DNA of 64,000 bases. It comes from Ischnura elegans. Lineage: Eukaryota > Arthropoda > Insecta > Odonata > Coenagrionidae. The stretch covers positions 93,854,566 to 93,918,565 of the forward strand of contig NC_060251.1 in the NCBI RefSeq assembly GCF_921293095.1, read 5' to 3'. The notes under the pieces were generated by a model, which was given only the letters and a program-made list of their open reading frames with translations, searched no databases and had not been told where the DNA came from. Shown here in pieces: positions 1 to 11,591 of the stretch (its first letter is position 1; the number at the start of each line of letters is the position of its first letter). The position numbers and the translations under genes are program-made.

Positions 1-407
1 TTTTACATCATCTGAGATTACCAATGCATGCATGATGCCCAGATATCAGGGAAACATGTCTTAATAATCACCTATTAAAACTGCCTATGGTCGGAAAGTT
101 TCCTTCGTTTGATAGGGTATTAATAATCCTTATTTAAGCCAAGCGCTACCAGCTAGCAGAGTATCAGCGCTCAAAGCCTCGCCCCAAGGTCACCTCACTT
201 GCGGCAGCGCGAACCAGAACGACGTCACACGGAGTTTTCCCATCATTCATACTTAGCCGTCGCGTTTTCGCGCCCTTGAAATTTTTCACTTTTCATTTAA
301 TGACGAAAAATAGATATCGTCATTTAAAAATCTAAAAGCCTAAAATACGTACTCCAGGAGTAATAATCTTTCGATTTAGGCAATCAAAAAATAATAGGAA
401 ACCACCT
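1..407 (+). mobile_element. family-A MITE, 3' part, cut by the window edge
   Basis: The sequence matches the last ~405 bp of the family-A copies at 6213, 8035 and 10932, including the stretches tcgcgttttcgcg, gtactccaggagtaataatc and the end ggaaaccacc. The terminal CCC is changed to CCT; a TA follows at 408..409. It lies in the intron upstream of the GATA exon. Confidence 0.8.
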
Positions 408-655
408 TATTGTTTTCCGCTTGATATCACTCCAAAGATGACGATTCCCATCACTTTTTTCATCACTCGTCTGGTCGCTTTTTCCGTCGCTGATACCGTC
501 ACTGAAACACCATATCAGCCAATCAGAACGCCTGCCCGTATGGAGCGATCGTTTGACAATCGTGGGAACGACATTGGTAAACAAACACGCTATAAATTTT
601 CGTGATGCAGGTTCTATGACATAGAGCTGTGATATCGGAAATCATGCAAAAAGCC

Positions 656-1100
656 ACGGCGGGAAGGACCGTGTCGATACCTCCCCTGCAAAAAACGCTC
701 AACAATCGCACACCGAATCAAATCCGCTCATCTAGTAGCCCAACAATACGAATTCGCTCACCTGGCAGTAGCCATCTTGTCATTGTCTGCCATACAATTT
801 GCAATCTAGTCATTCACATTTTTATTTTAATCTCTAAAAATACCTTAATTCCCAATGCATCGTATTGATGAGTTTGTGGCCAGTATCTCTTCCTTGTAGC
901 CATTCTCTCGCCCATATTCTACGCGTCCGGAGCATAACCGCTGATTTCTATTCTCCAAGCTTTGAGGTTAGCTTTTATGCTCCGGACACTACCAGCAGAG
1001 CGGATTCGTATTGTTGGGCTACTACATGAGTGGATTTGATTCGGTGGGCGATTGTTGAGCGTTTTTGCAGTGGAGGTATCGGTGTGATACCGAAAAATCA
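656..1100. repeat. foldback (inverted repeat) element in the intron before the GATA exon
   Basis: Two arms of about 90-100 bp, 664..760 and about 1000..1095, are reverse complements with scattered mismatches (shared core cgctcaacaatcg / cgattgttgagcg). They enclose a ~240-bp spacer. The short ORFs read from the two arms give near-identical peptides (LNNRxPNQIxSxSSPTIRI), which only reflects the inversion. Outer flanks (420-550 and 1085-1165) share gatcacttttt-like motifs with MITE-like sequence near 6975-7390 and 17190-17470. Confidence 0.7.
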
Positions 1101-1210
1101 TCGCTCGAGTGATCACTTTTCGCGACGAAAAAAAAATGATCGTGTGATTCAGACTTAATTTACCGAGAGCACATAGATTGTGATGTTTGATTCTCTCTCC
1201 CTTTCTGCAG

Positions 1211-1577
1211 ACTGCCACGCGTCGCTTGGGGCTGTGCTGCACCAACTGCGGCACGCGCACCACCACCCTCTGGCGGCGAAACACGGAAGGAGAGCCCGTG
1301 TGCAACGCGTGCGGCCTCTACTTCAAGCTGCACGGCGTCAACCGCCCGCTGGCCATGCGCAAAGACGGCATCCAGACCAGGAAGCGAAAGCCGAAAGGGG
1401 GCGGCGGGAGCGGAGGCGGCAGTGGGGGTGGGGCGGCGGCGGGGTCCACGGACCTCGAGGGCCCCAAAGGCAAGGGCCCCGTGGCGGATGCAGAGGCCAC
1501 GGCGGAAGACGAGAGGAAGGCATCACCGTCGAGGGAAGCCGCAGCAGATCGGAGGGAAGAGGAGCGAAAGACTGCAG
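1211..1577 (+). CDS. pnr: pannier-like exon carrying the C-terminal GATA finger
   Basis: The acceptor is ctttctgcag (ends 1210) and the donor gtgagg (1578). Length is 367 nt, entering in phase 0 and leaving one base. It encodes the full type-IV zinc finger, the basic tail, a Gly/Ala-rich linker from about 1399, and a Glu/Arg/Lys-rich stretch to the donor. GC content is far above the surrounding intron sequence. If the donor is not used, the frame stays open to 1864, which would add about 95 residues of intron-coded tail. Confidence 0.85.
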
Positions 1578-2954
1578 GTGAGGACACGATCACAGTCTTG
1601 GGGTTTCATCTCCTGGTACCACGGATGGCTAGTTTAAGGGCAAAAATTTCGTGCATTTTGACGTATCTGCCACCGTTTAGCCACAAAATGCCTATTTTAA
1701 GTCCGCGTCCGCGGAGAAAATATTCCGACGCCCTCGCAGCGTCGCGGATACAAGAACGGCAGGTCGATTCCGTCCCCTCCCCGCTCGCTTCTCCCCCTCC
1801 CACGCCTCGAATACAGAAAAATTCATCCCGCGTGTGCTGCTGGGAGGGCGTTCATCTTCGATGATATAAATCGGAAGATGGTAGAAGGTAAAAAAGGGTG
1901 CGTAGTTAGAAGACTTGTCCCTTATTTGGAGCCTCGTTGGCGTAAAAAAATCGATGTTACCAACTTTTAGAGAAGTGATGAAAAATTTTTAAACCCGAGA
2001 ACGCAGAAAAAGAACCTACGGTCTATGAAAAGGCCTCTCGAGTGGCTATAAAGGTGTGCGAACTTTGGATATGCGCTTCAAAATAGGCATTTTGTGGCAA
2101 AACGGTGGCAGATACTTCAAGATGCACGAAATGTTTGCTCTAAAAGGGCAGTAACTCGGCAAAATCTATAGGGAATGACCATAAAATATTATATTTTTAG
2201 AATTTTGACCCTCGCCCACTAAATTGCATTTGAGCGAGGGTCAGGGGTTCACCTAGAGGTCTCAAATTTTTCAGGCCTTATTTTTGATCGGTCCCACAAC
2301 TTTTTTTCATTGGGCCAGATGGATATGAAAAAAATCGATTTTTCCGATCCGCCCTAGTGCACAGCCTTAAATAACATAAAACGATGAGATAGGTAAAATT
2401 TTTTGCAAGAGAATCAGTTGCTTACCTATTTTATAGGGAAACTTTTTTTAGAGTACATGACAATTTTACTATTATTTCCATCCATAGGTATGCAAGATTC
2501 ATCATCGCATCGGCAAGACGTGCACCAGCACCTGCCCCACGGGCTGCACAGCTCGCAGCACCAGATGAGGGGGATGGGGTCTTCAAACATCGTGAACAAG
2601 CCATCGGCGGCCATCCAGGGTGGGAACCACACCTTCGCCCACCACCACAACCCATACTACCACCACCACCAGCAGCACCAGCACCACAGGGGCCAGGCGA
2701 TGGTGGCGCACGGCGCGAAGGCGGAGGGGAGCGCAGGAGGGGACCCCCTGCCACACTCCCCGTTCGTCCTGCCCCCTCCCCACCCCTCCTCGTCCCCCTC
2801 CTCGGCTCCCTCCTCCTTCTCCTCCCCCTCCTCCTCCTCCTCATCGTCCACCTCCTCCTCCACGCCCCCCTCGCTGGCGTTCGTCGTCCCTCCGGAATAC
2901 CTCCTCATGAACCACACGCATCGAATGGCCACCAAGCTCATGGCCACCACCTAA
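1211..2954 (+). CDS. pnr: GATA zinc-finger transcription factor, pannier-like, last two coding exons (join 1211..1577, 2488..2954)
   Basis: A nuclear DNA-binding transcription factor recognising GATA sites. The two exons join in frame: exon 1211..1577 ends one base into a codon (G) and exon 2488..2954 supplies GT, giving Gly at the junction. The first exon holds the C-terminal GATA finger, CTNC (1238..1249), 17 residues, CNAC (1301..1312), then a basic tail ending [10 protein letters not shown]. The RKRKPK ending, with LGLCCTNC, is what I know from pannier/GATA-beta proteins; serpent- and grain-type factors have a RNRK tail. The rest is Gly-rich, acidic/basic and His/Ser-rich tail. The N-terminal finger and the start must lie upstream of the window. 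In flies pannier acts in dorsal patterning, heart and bristle development; the family assignment is from the finger only, so another GATA paralogue remains possible. Confidence 0.8.
1578..2487 (+). other. intron of the pannier-like gene, with a second foldback repeat
   Basis: The intron is bounded by gtgagg and tccatag. Arms of about 65-70 bp at 1632..1700 and 2079..2150 are reverse complements (core gccacaaaatgcctatttt). A small perfect-looking hairpin gaccctcgc ... gcgagggtc lies at 2207..2243. No coding potential beyond the read-through of the upstream exon. Confidence 0.65.
2488..2954 (+). CDS. pnr: pannier-like terminal coding exon, His- and Ser/Pro-rich tail
   Basis: The acceptor is tccatag (ends 2487); the stop is TAA at 2952..2954. 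The exon encodes a low-complexity C-terminal domain: a His/Gln run around 2640..2687 and a Ser/Pro run around 2787..2873, ending in the ordered-looking peptide [17 protein letters not shown]. Such runs are typical of activation or co-factor regions of insect transcription factors. The long antisense ORFs over this exon are by-products of the biased composition. Confidence 0.8.
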
Positions 2955-4700
2955 ACGTCCAAGTTTTCGAATGTAGAAGTGTTCATTTAAATAGTGTGAA
3001 GATATGTGTTTTACGTTTGAAATAATACATATAATTATGTACACGTTGATTCATAATGTACAATTGAAAAGGAACATTATGTGTGTGGCACAAATAGATA
3101 ATTTTCGCGAGATACGACACACTAAAAAACACTGAAAAGAAAGAACACGTATAGAGTCAGCTAAACAGCAATTTCCTCAGCATCTGAAAGGAAAATTCCA
3201 GTAGGCATTGAAGGCTCTGTCTTTTAAGATGTATTTGGGTGTTTTAAATGTGTCATATCTCAAGACAATTTTTATTCATGCATAGCTATAATAAACAAAA
3301 TTAACTTGCACATGATCGCTCAGTGTAGTGTCTAGCCTTGTTGGTGAAAGCGTATGGGATTGTGTCATCTGTTATGATTGGATGTTACCCCGAAGGATAT
3401 CTCCACATTCACCGCACATTCTACATTAGGGATGGTTTCAACATGTTGGCTGGCTGGTGATCACTAAAAGGCCTCGAGTGAGAAGGAGCTTTGTTGGGGG
3501 CCTCAAGCTGATCTTGCTTCTTTGCCCCAGTAAAATATGGGGCCCCAAATTTCGCTCCACCTGACTACCATCAGCAATGACCGATGCCTCTGTTCTCGGT
3601 GAAGTTTTCCAGCAATGCCTATTGATTCTGAGGCAGTCTTTGTTAAATGTATGCCTTCACATCAGTCTTGTGAGAGTTATTTAGAACAGCAATGGCATCA
3701 ACTTGCCTCTTCATTGAATTGTTTCATTGTGCTTGGTGGAAAAGATTCCAGGAACTGCTGAACTATGGAAATGAAGTCGAAAAAAGCATTCAGCTTTATG
3801 TCTCATTGTGTAGGATTATTGTAGAGCAGTATTCTAAGCAGGAATGGAAAGTGTGTACATAATTAATTATTTTTCTTTCAGAGCCTCCAAGAGGAAAGTC
3901 TATCATTCAAGCAAAGTTTATACTTAAGTATTTTGTGTGTTAAATATTTTCCTTGCTATAATTTATTTACATTTCAGTTGCACACATTTCTCAGTTTCCA
4001 GCCTCTCAAATGCACGTGTCTCTTCCTTCACTGTGTGTGCATTTCAGTGAAGAGAGAAAAATGTGCAAAGCAATATATTTGACCTACCTAGTAATTCTAT
4101 AGTTTAAATTAGTCTTTATGGAAGATATTTTTTCCTCATAGGTTTTCTTTTGCCCAAGTTACATTTTCACAGCGTCTGTGCTTATTTTTGTGGGTCGCAT
4201 ATTATTTGATGAGAGAAATCACTGCCTGATCATATTAAACTGTAAACGGTGGTTTAGATTATTTTTTTCTGTTTTGACAATTAATTGATGATGATGTTAA
4301 GTTCTCGAAGCACAGGTTGTTATGATTTTGTAGAAAAAATGACAAATATGTAAATGGCTCGCCAATCGTTGTTAGTATAACATAATCAGATCCTTTTTTA
4401 TTCATAAAGCAAACCTCAAAATGTTTTTGTGATAGTGTGATCTTCTTGCTTCAAAATACTTCCAGTCTCTGTACTGTAAATATTTAGAGTGAAATTATTG
4501 TGCCTGCACGCCCTTAAATGCTTTTTAGTTAGTGGTTGATGTCAAGAAATTCCATAACTAATTGGTAGATACATTTAATGTAGTTGATTCCTCGTCACCT
4601 CATCTGTGGCACAGATTTAATATCAGTTCTTAATACATTATTCATCCTAAAGAATAGGTACCTATTGAAAAATAAATATCACTTGTCCTATTAATTCAAT
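2955..4700 (+). other. probable 3' UTR of the pannier-like gene
   Basis: Unique AT-rich sequence with no coding ORF and no recognised repeat directly follows the stop codon. Canonical AATAAA signals lie at 3290..3295 and 4671..4676, so a short and a long 3' end are both possible. The exact end cannot be fixed from sequence alone. Confidence 0.5.
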
Positions 4701-5171
4701 ATCACTGCTTCTCACCCTTCCGTTGTTGTTATTACGATTAAATCTTATTGCATTGGCATAATGGTCCTGAAATGAATGTAGCAAGATTCTTAAACCATAA
4801 ATATAGATAATGAATAGTTCTTTAAATCCTTAAAAATTACATTGAAAATTAGAAATGGTTATGTGGCACTTTGATAATTTTACACACTTTATAGATGTTG
4901 TGCGTTGAAATCTGTAATTAAAAATCATGTGGCTTATAAGGGCTTATTAATATGTGCAATAGCCAAACATGTTCATACCATTTGCATTACATTTTTTGGT
5001 ACATATATTGAAGTGTAGCAATGATTTGTTTTTATTTTGAGCCCATGCCATGCTGAATGGAATCCTGTAAATTGTCAAAATATAAAATGTTATATATCCC
5101 TACAAGGAAACTGTTATTTAAATATATGTAAGTACTAGTTATTTGGAGGTTTGGTGCATTGTAGGTAATAA

Positions 5172-5400
5172 GAGAATCGTGGAAGCCATGTAGATAGTGT
5201 GATTGGCTGCTAATCGATGGCTCCTTGGTTCAAGTCCCGGGTGAGCCTTCGGACATACCAAAATAAAATCCTTGAAATACAAGGTGGCCCTGGGAAAAGA
5301 AATGCGCCCCCCCCCCCCCACTTCCCTGAATGCGAGATATTCACACTCCTGTGATTGAGTCTGGAATGTGCTCTATCCTCACCTATCGAAACCAATCATC
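5172..5400 (+). repeat. tRNA-like SINE remnant
   Basis: A B-box-like ggttcaagtcccggg at about 5229..5243 follows a degenerate A-box-like region 35-40 bp upstream. A poly-C tract (about 5309-5321) follows downstream. It does not fold as a complete tRNA, so I call it a SINE or pseudo-tRNA. Confidence 0.4.
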
Positions 5401-6029
5401 GGGCTGAAACACTGAGTGAGTGAGAGTACTCATAGAACAGGGCATGTGAGCTCTGCAGCTTCAATAGTGACGCAGATAGTTTATCTCCAATGGCCGTAAT
5501 GATAGGGCTCACGTCACAGCTACAAAACAACTTAGTGTGTCGGTTTGCTGGAAAAGGATGATTCGCAGCAGTGACCAACATCAGTTTCTCAACCAGAAAC
5601 CCTTCATAAGAACTCTCTCAACTTGAAGGAAATTTTGTGAGGGTTGAGAGATAAGGTTGCCTTGGTTGAGATACCACTCACTCAAACAAACATATACATA
5701 CAACACTCACTTCTTGTGCTTGACTCCAGGAGAAAATGCTTGGACACAAGTATTGGTACAGGTACATTTTATGAAATCAGAGGACTGGTTTCGAAATCAA
5801 TCATATTCTTCATATAGCTGAGCTCCAATGTCAATCAATGCAGTTGAGAGTCGATTCTTCACATCAACAAAATGTTGAGTTATCAGTTTGGGGATCGTTC
5901 CAATGTTAATAATTTTAGAGAAATGTTCTAAGGAAGACAAGGGGGAAAGACTACTTCCATTTGCCACGAGAACAGCATAAACGTGGCCTTTTCTGACGAG
6001 GAATATTCAACGATTAACAATGAATGACC

Positions 6030-6122
6030 ACAAATGCCCATGTCCTGGACTACCCAGGGGGGGCTCAAACCTGGGACTTTGGTTTGGCAGTCGAGAAATC
6101 TACAATACCGCCACTGAGCCTG
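6030..6122 (-). repeat. tRNA-derived SINE remnant, reverse orientation
   Basis: On the minus strand an A-box-like ggctcagtggc (near 6110..6120) and a B-box-like caggtttgagcccc (near 6058..6072) are spaced as in a tRNA. No clean cloverleaf is visible. Confidence 0.4.
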
Positions 6123-6212
6123 ACTATTTTAGACCGAAGGCCGCAGTGATTCATAAAATGCTCCATGTAATATATGATCTCATAATTTTTTGGTCCACTA
6201 GGTGAGTGAATA

Positions 6213-6874
6213 GGGTAGTTTCCTTTATCAAAGAAAGCGAAATGCATTGATTGCTATTCGTTACCCACCATTAGTGTATTCATATTATACAAATTATTTG
6301 GTTTTAATAATCCCAGTTTAAACAAATGGCAATGGTCAATTTTAACCCCATTTGAGAAAGGCCAGATTGGCGACCATGCGATTCCACTCCACGTGACGTC
6401 ACGTGGACCTAGTTTCTACACGAGAGGATAGGAGTTATACATCGTCTGAGAATACCAATGCATGCATGAGTCACAGAGCTCAGGGAAACATCTCTTAATA
6501 ATCACCTATTAAAACAGCCTAAGGTCGGAAAGTTTTCTTCGTTTGATATGGTATTAATAATCCATATTAAAGCCAAGAGCTAACTGCTAACAGGGTACTG
6601 AGCTACCTGCTAGCAGCCTGCGTCGTATCAGCGCTCAAGCCTCGCCTCAAGGTCACCTCACAGGGCGGCAGCGGGAACCAGAAATACGTCACACGGAGAG
6701 ATTTCCCGGCATTCATACTTTCGCGTCGCGTTTTCGCGCGCTTGAAATTTTACACTTTTCGTTTAATCGCGAAAAATAGATATCGTCATTAAAAAAATCT
6801 AAAAGCGTGAAATACGTACTCCAGGAGTAATAATCTTTCGATTTAGGCAATTAAAAAATAATAGGAAACCACCC
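6213..6874 (+). mobile_element. family-A MITE, full-length copy (662 bp)
   Basis: It starts GGGTAGTTTCC and ends GGAAACCACCC, so the terminal inverted repeats are GGGTRGTTTCC, and it is flanked by TA on both sides (6211-6212, 6875-6876). It codes for nothing. TA target duplications fit the Tc1/mariner group; the parent transposase is unknown. An 18-bp perfect palindrome sits at 6389..6406. Confidence 0.85.
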
Positions 6875-6974
6875 TATTCTTTTCAGCATCGCCACCTCAT
6901 TAGGTTCTCGTCAAGCTCATCTCATTCATCGAAACAGTGGCCACAATTGAGGATCTGACATGGTGGAAAGATTT

Positions 6975-7390
6975 ATACGATCATTTTTTTCCATTCCTTT
7001 CGAGCATTAGCTCCAGTGATCACTTAAATGATGGCAGAAGAATGACCATTTCATGCAATCGTTATTTGTGATGGCTCCAAGGATGGGAAGTCCCACTCCT
7101 TTTTCCATCGTTGGGCATATCCATTTTTCATTCACTGACACTATAGCACTGGCACTGTCTTTCAGCCAATCAGAATTCACAGCCACTAACAGCACATGAT
7201 ACCGCGTTTGGATTTTAATGAAATGAGAGTTGGAAATATAGAAAAAGTGATGGAAAAAGAGGTGGCAGAATTACAGCGTGATTCAGAAAATAATGGTTTG
7301 TATGATCACTTTTTTCATCCCTGAAAATCTATCACTGAAGCAATCACTCAGAGGGAGAGAAAAAGTGATTGCTTGATTAAGGCTTAAGCT
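6975..7390. repeat. foldback/MITE-like repeat (family B)
   Basis: The left part (atcatttttttccattcc ... ctccagtgatcac) is a diverged reverse complement of the right part near 7300-7385 (gatcacttttttcatccctg ... agagaaaaagtgattg). Related sequence occurs at 420-550/1085-1165 and 17190-17470. Ends are not sharp enough to define target duplications. Confidence 0.45.
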
Positions 7391-7647
7391 GCATCGATAT
7401 TCAATAGGTATGATCCATCAGATGTGGTGACTTAAGGGAGGGCGAATCAGACTATCAACTAGATATTGTAATATTTAACAATTTGGACACACTTCAAAAT
7501 AATATGCTCTCATTGAAGGGAGAAGCAGTAGTGGCATTTCTTCATAGAAGCAAAAAAGGAGTGTCCTCTCTGGTTTTTTTTCATTCTGAATGACATAATA
7601 TATTTGGTTAGATACAGATGAAGGCCTATTAAGTTAATAGGTGTATA

Positions 7648-9230
7648 CAAGGTGTGATAAAAAAAAGACCGGACTGATTTTATAACTTGTTTATTTCAAC
7701 GGATACAGGTTAATCGAACTTGTCTCCCTCAAAGTACATGCCTCGGCTGAAGACCCAATTTTGCCAACGTTTCCACCGTACAGTGAGTATTAATATCCGC
7801 AATAGAGTTTAATCGGTTCCTTTTCAAGGTCGATTTTAACTTTGGAATCAAATATTAGTCTGATAGATCCACGTCTGAAGAGTAGGGTGGCTGCGTGATC
7901 ACTGAAGTTCAGGTTTTGGCGAAAAACTCTGTCACGATCAGCGTGTGAACCGGTGCGTTATCGTGATGGAAACGCCTTCATGAGGGACGAATTTTGATGC
8001 GATGCGCATCATGCCCAAAATGCCTTTCAAAATGGGGTAGTTTCCTTCATCAAAGAAAACGAAAGGTATTGATTGCAATTCGTTACCCACCATTAGTGTA
8101 TTCATAAAATACAAATTTTCTGGTTTTAGATATCCCAGTTTAGACGACTGTTATTGGTCCACATTAACCTCTTTTGAAAAAGGCCAGATTGGCGCCCATG
8201 CGATGCCACTCCACTTGTCATCACAGGGGGCTAGATTTTATACGAGTAGATAGGAGTATTACATCGTCTGAGATTACCAATGCATGCTTGAGGCACAGAG
8301 CTCAGGGAAACATCTCTTAATAATTGCCTATTAAAATTGCCTATGGTCGGAAAGTTTCCTTCGTTTGATAAGGTATTAATAATCATTATTTAAGCCAAGC
8401 GCTACCTGCTAACGGGGCACTCTGCTACATGCTAGGAGACTGCATGGTGGTGGTGCTCATAGCCTCGCACCAAGGTGGCCTCACACAGCAGCAGACGGAA
8501 CCAGAATGACGTCACACGGGGTTTTCCCAGCATTCATACTTAGCCGTCGCGTTTTCGCGCGCTTTAAATTTTTCACTTTTCAATTAATCGCAAAAAATAT
8601 ATATCGTCATTTAAAAATCTAGAGGCGTGTAATACGTACTCCAGGAGTAATAATATTTCGATTTAGGCAATAAAAAATAATAGGAAACCACCCTATTGTC
8701 TTGTAGGATCAAATACTAATGTTCACTTCTTCGGATTCCACCCTATTACTTAAACGGAGATTTTTCCGCAACAAATCGTTCACCAATTTGAAATGGTTGG
8801 GACGTCGAAGTGGAAGGCCGCCCTAATTCGCGAATTTTCATCTGTCGAAGTTATTACCGATTTAAAACAACTATATACCGAACAACTATGTATCAAAATA
8901 CTGACTTTCATACATAGCTTCATTAAGAAAGGCTTACTGAATAATTCAAAACGTCTGCGTAGCACTTTTGCCAAGTTTGAAACAAAATTTCACGCACACA
9001 CGGTCTTCCTCTAGCTCCTTTATTGCTGCCGTTGCACGCGGAGACGAACAGGTTAAGACACTTACCGCTGTTGCCAAGCAACGACACCACGTTAACAAAT
9101 GCAACACCTCTCGTTTTACTCGTCAGATGTGCCGCTAACTGTTGCAAGATGGCGCACTTTGTTTTGCTTCGATACGCTGAACGGTGCGCGCAGAATAGAA
9201 TCAGTCCGGTCTTTTTTTGATCACACCTTG
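7648..9230 (-). pseudogene. decayed mariner transposon with a nested family-A MITE
   Basis: Terminal inverted repeats of about 28 bp (CAAGGTGTGAT...AAAGACCGGACTGATT) lie at both ends, flanked by TA at 7646-7647 and 9231-9232. Reading the minus strand, the right part of a mariner transposase is recognisable: FHHDNAPVHT (around 7947..7976, containing the second catalytic Asp) and the C-terminus RGMYFEGDKFD followed by TAA near 7715..7748. The frame is broken by stops and shifts. Removing the nested 659-bp MITE leaves about 920 bp, shorter than the usual ~1.3 kb, so it is also internally deleted. Confidence 0.8.
8035..8693 (+). mobile_element. family-A MITE nested inside the mariner relic (659 bp)
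   Basis: Same ends as the other copies. TA follows on the right (8694-8695); the left flank is TG, probably a mutated TA. Its position inside the mariner shows that family A was active after the mariner inserted. Confidence 0.85.
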
Positions 9231-10575
9231 TACATGTAAGAAATGGGAAAGAAAAAAACTTCTCTACTATGGCATCGTTCACACAAATCAGGCTGGGAGG
9301 TGCAAGAGACTGTATCTAACATTCTGAGAAGTGGTTACAAATACATATTTTAAGAATGGGGGAGGGTAAGTCCATGATTTAATTTTATTATGATTAGTCG
9401 CTGCAAGCTTCTGGGTGTTGAGAGCTGCTGATATTAAGGTATGCCATTAATGAAGGTAGGGGGGAGGATAGTAGCCAGATGCTGCCAGATTTACATTCCC
9501 CATGGTCACCCTTTCACGGCCGAATTTAATTCCAACCCCATAAAATTAGAATGATTGCTCAGGAACACCAAGCACCACTTGGAGCTTTGTTCTAGTGCCC
9601 ATATGGGCATGTTGTGCATTTAAAGGTTGAAGACTGTGACTGAATGAATGAGAAAGTTCCAAGGACGTAACCAGAGAATTTTTTCGGGTGTTCCTTTTTT
9701 ATGCTTCTGTGAGACTATATAGGGTGAAGCTTCATTGCTTATTAGATTTATTTCCCTCTTATCAACGAATTTTTTAAAATTTATTCTGTTTTTATGAAAA
9801 TGAAAATATGTAATTTCAATTGAGATGATAGTTTCCCTCTTTCAAAAACATCGAAACTTATTTTGCAGGGAACTATGAGATTTCAGCCACCAACCACAAA
9901 GAGCCGATACCAATGGATGAGGCATTTGATGTAGTTGAAATTCTACATCTTCACTTCACTGACATGAAGAAGCAAATTGCAACACCATCAAAACTGTTAC
10001 CTATCTGAGACAGTGAAGACATACCAAGTAAATCTCGAAGCTGTATTTTTTTAGGCGTTCACGCGGAGGGAAATGCTTTCATAGGGATGAAATAGTTGGC
10101 GCATTGCGAGCGGGCAAGGAACTAATGGTGGCACAGGGGGCACATGCCCAGGGTAACCGATTTCAGGTCTCGCAAAAATTTGAAAAGTTTATTTATAAAA
10201 GTTATTAATTTTTTCTAATTAAATAACTTAACGATAATCATTAATTTAAAAATTATTAAACAATATTATTAATATAACTTCTCAATATATACAGTGCGTC
10301 ATTTCAACTACTTACCGTATCTCAAAAAAATAGCTTACGAATGTATTATATATTAGTGGTGGGGGAGCGGAAGGGAGGGGGGTTCAGGGGGCAAACTGAT
10401 CTTCGCTCTCCTGACAAAAATCCTCGTTCCGGCCCTGAATACGAGCAATCGAAACCGATACTTTTGTCTCAATTCCGTAGAGATAAATTTTTATGCCCTT
10501 TACTTGGCATGCGAGGCTTAATTTGTATTAAAACCGATATAATACGCTATGCTAAAATGAAAGGCACTCTGTACT

Positions 10576-10610
10576 TTCCACACTTATCAATAAAGTGCAT
10601 AAGTGTGGAA
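10576..10610. repeat. short hairpin
   Basis: The arms tttccacacttat and ataagtgtggaaa are perfect reverse complements with a short loop. It is too short and isolated to assign; it may be part of an unrecognised MITE. Confidence 0.5.
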
Positions 10611-10931
10611 AATACGAAGCGTCTTTTATTTTAGCATGCATAACTTCCACAAAGTCAATTCACCCACCATCAACTTCATAATGAGCTATTGCTGTTAATG
10701 ATAGCTCGCCAATAATTAGGAAAAATTTAAAAGCAGGATGCTTTTAACAGATATCGTCCGATTTACTTGTTTGCGTAGCAACAAACCCGGAAAAAATTGA
10801 ATAGAGGTACAGAACACGGAGCAGAGCATCTTATCTTCTACCATGGTCACTTGGAGTTCGAATGCGATGAGAAGTAGTCAGAGAGAAAATGAAAATAATT
10901 GCAAATTCTTGCCAAAATAGAAATGATAATA

Positions 10932-11591
10932 GGGTAGTTTCCTTCATCAAAGAAAACGAAAGGCATTGATTGCGATTCGTTACCCACCATTAGTGTATTC
11001 ATAATATACAAATTATTTGGTTTTTGAAATACCGGTTTAGACGAATGGCAAGGGTCAAATTTTATCCTCATTTGAAAAAGGCCAGATTGGCGCCCATGCG
11101 ATTCCACTCCGCATGACGTCACAGGGACCTAGTTTCTACACGAGAGGATAGGAGTTATACATCGTCTGAGGTTAATAATGCATGCATGAGGCACAGAGCT
11201 CAGGGAAACATGTCTTAATAATCACCTATTAAAACTGGCTTAGTTCGGAAAGTTTTCTTCGTTTGATAAGGTATTAATAAACCTTTTTCAAGCCAAGCGC
11301 TACCATCCAGCAAGGTACTCAGCTATCCGCAAGCATCCTGCGACGTATCAGCGCTAAGCCTCGCCTCAAGGTCACCTCACCGGGCGGGAGGGGGAACCAG
11401 AAATACGACGTACGGAGATATTTCCCGGCATTCATACTTAAGCTTCGCGTTTTCGCGCGCTTGAAAATTTTCACTTTTCATTTAATCGCGAAAAATAGAT
11501 GTTGTCATTTAAAAATCTAAAAGCGTGAATTACGTACTCCAGGAGTAATAATCTTTCGATTAAAGCAATAAAAAATAATAGGAAACCACCC
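10932..11591 (+). mobile_element. family-A MITE, full-length copy (660 bp)
   Basis: GGGTAGTTTCC ... GGAAACCACCC flanked by TA at 10930-10931 and 11592-11593. Same orientation and near-equal length to the copies at 6213 and 8035. Confidence 0.85.

Noticed and set aside
2431..2950. Several antisense and shifted ORFs over the second GATA exon
   Set aside because: They are shadows of a GC-rich, low-complexity coding exon; their peptides are Arg/Gly/Pro runs without any domain.
9868..10005. Short coding-looking stretch (peptide with MDEAFDVVEILHLHF)
   Set aside because: A possible transposon-protein scrap, but too short to name and without flanking evidence.
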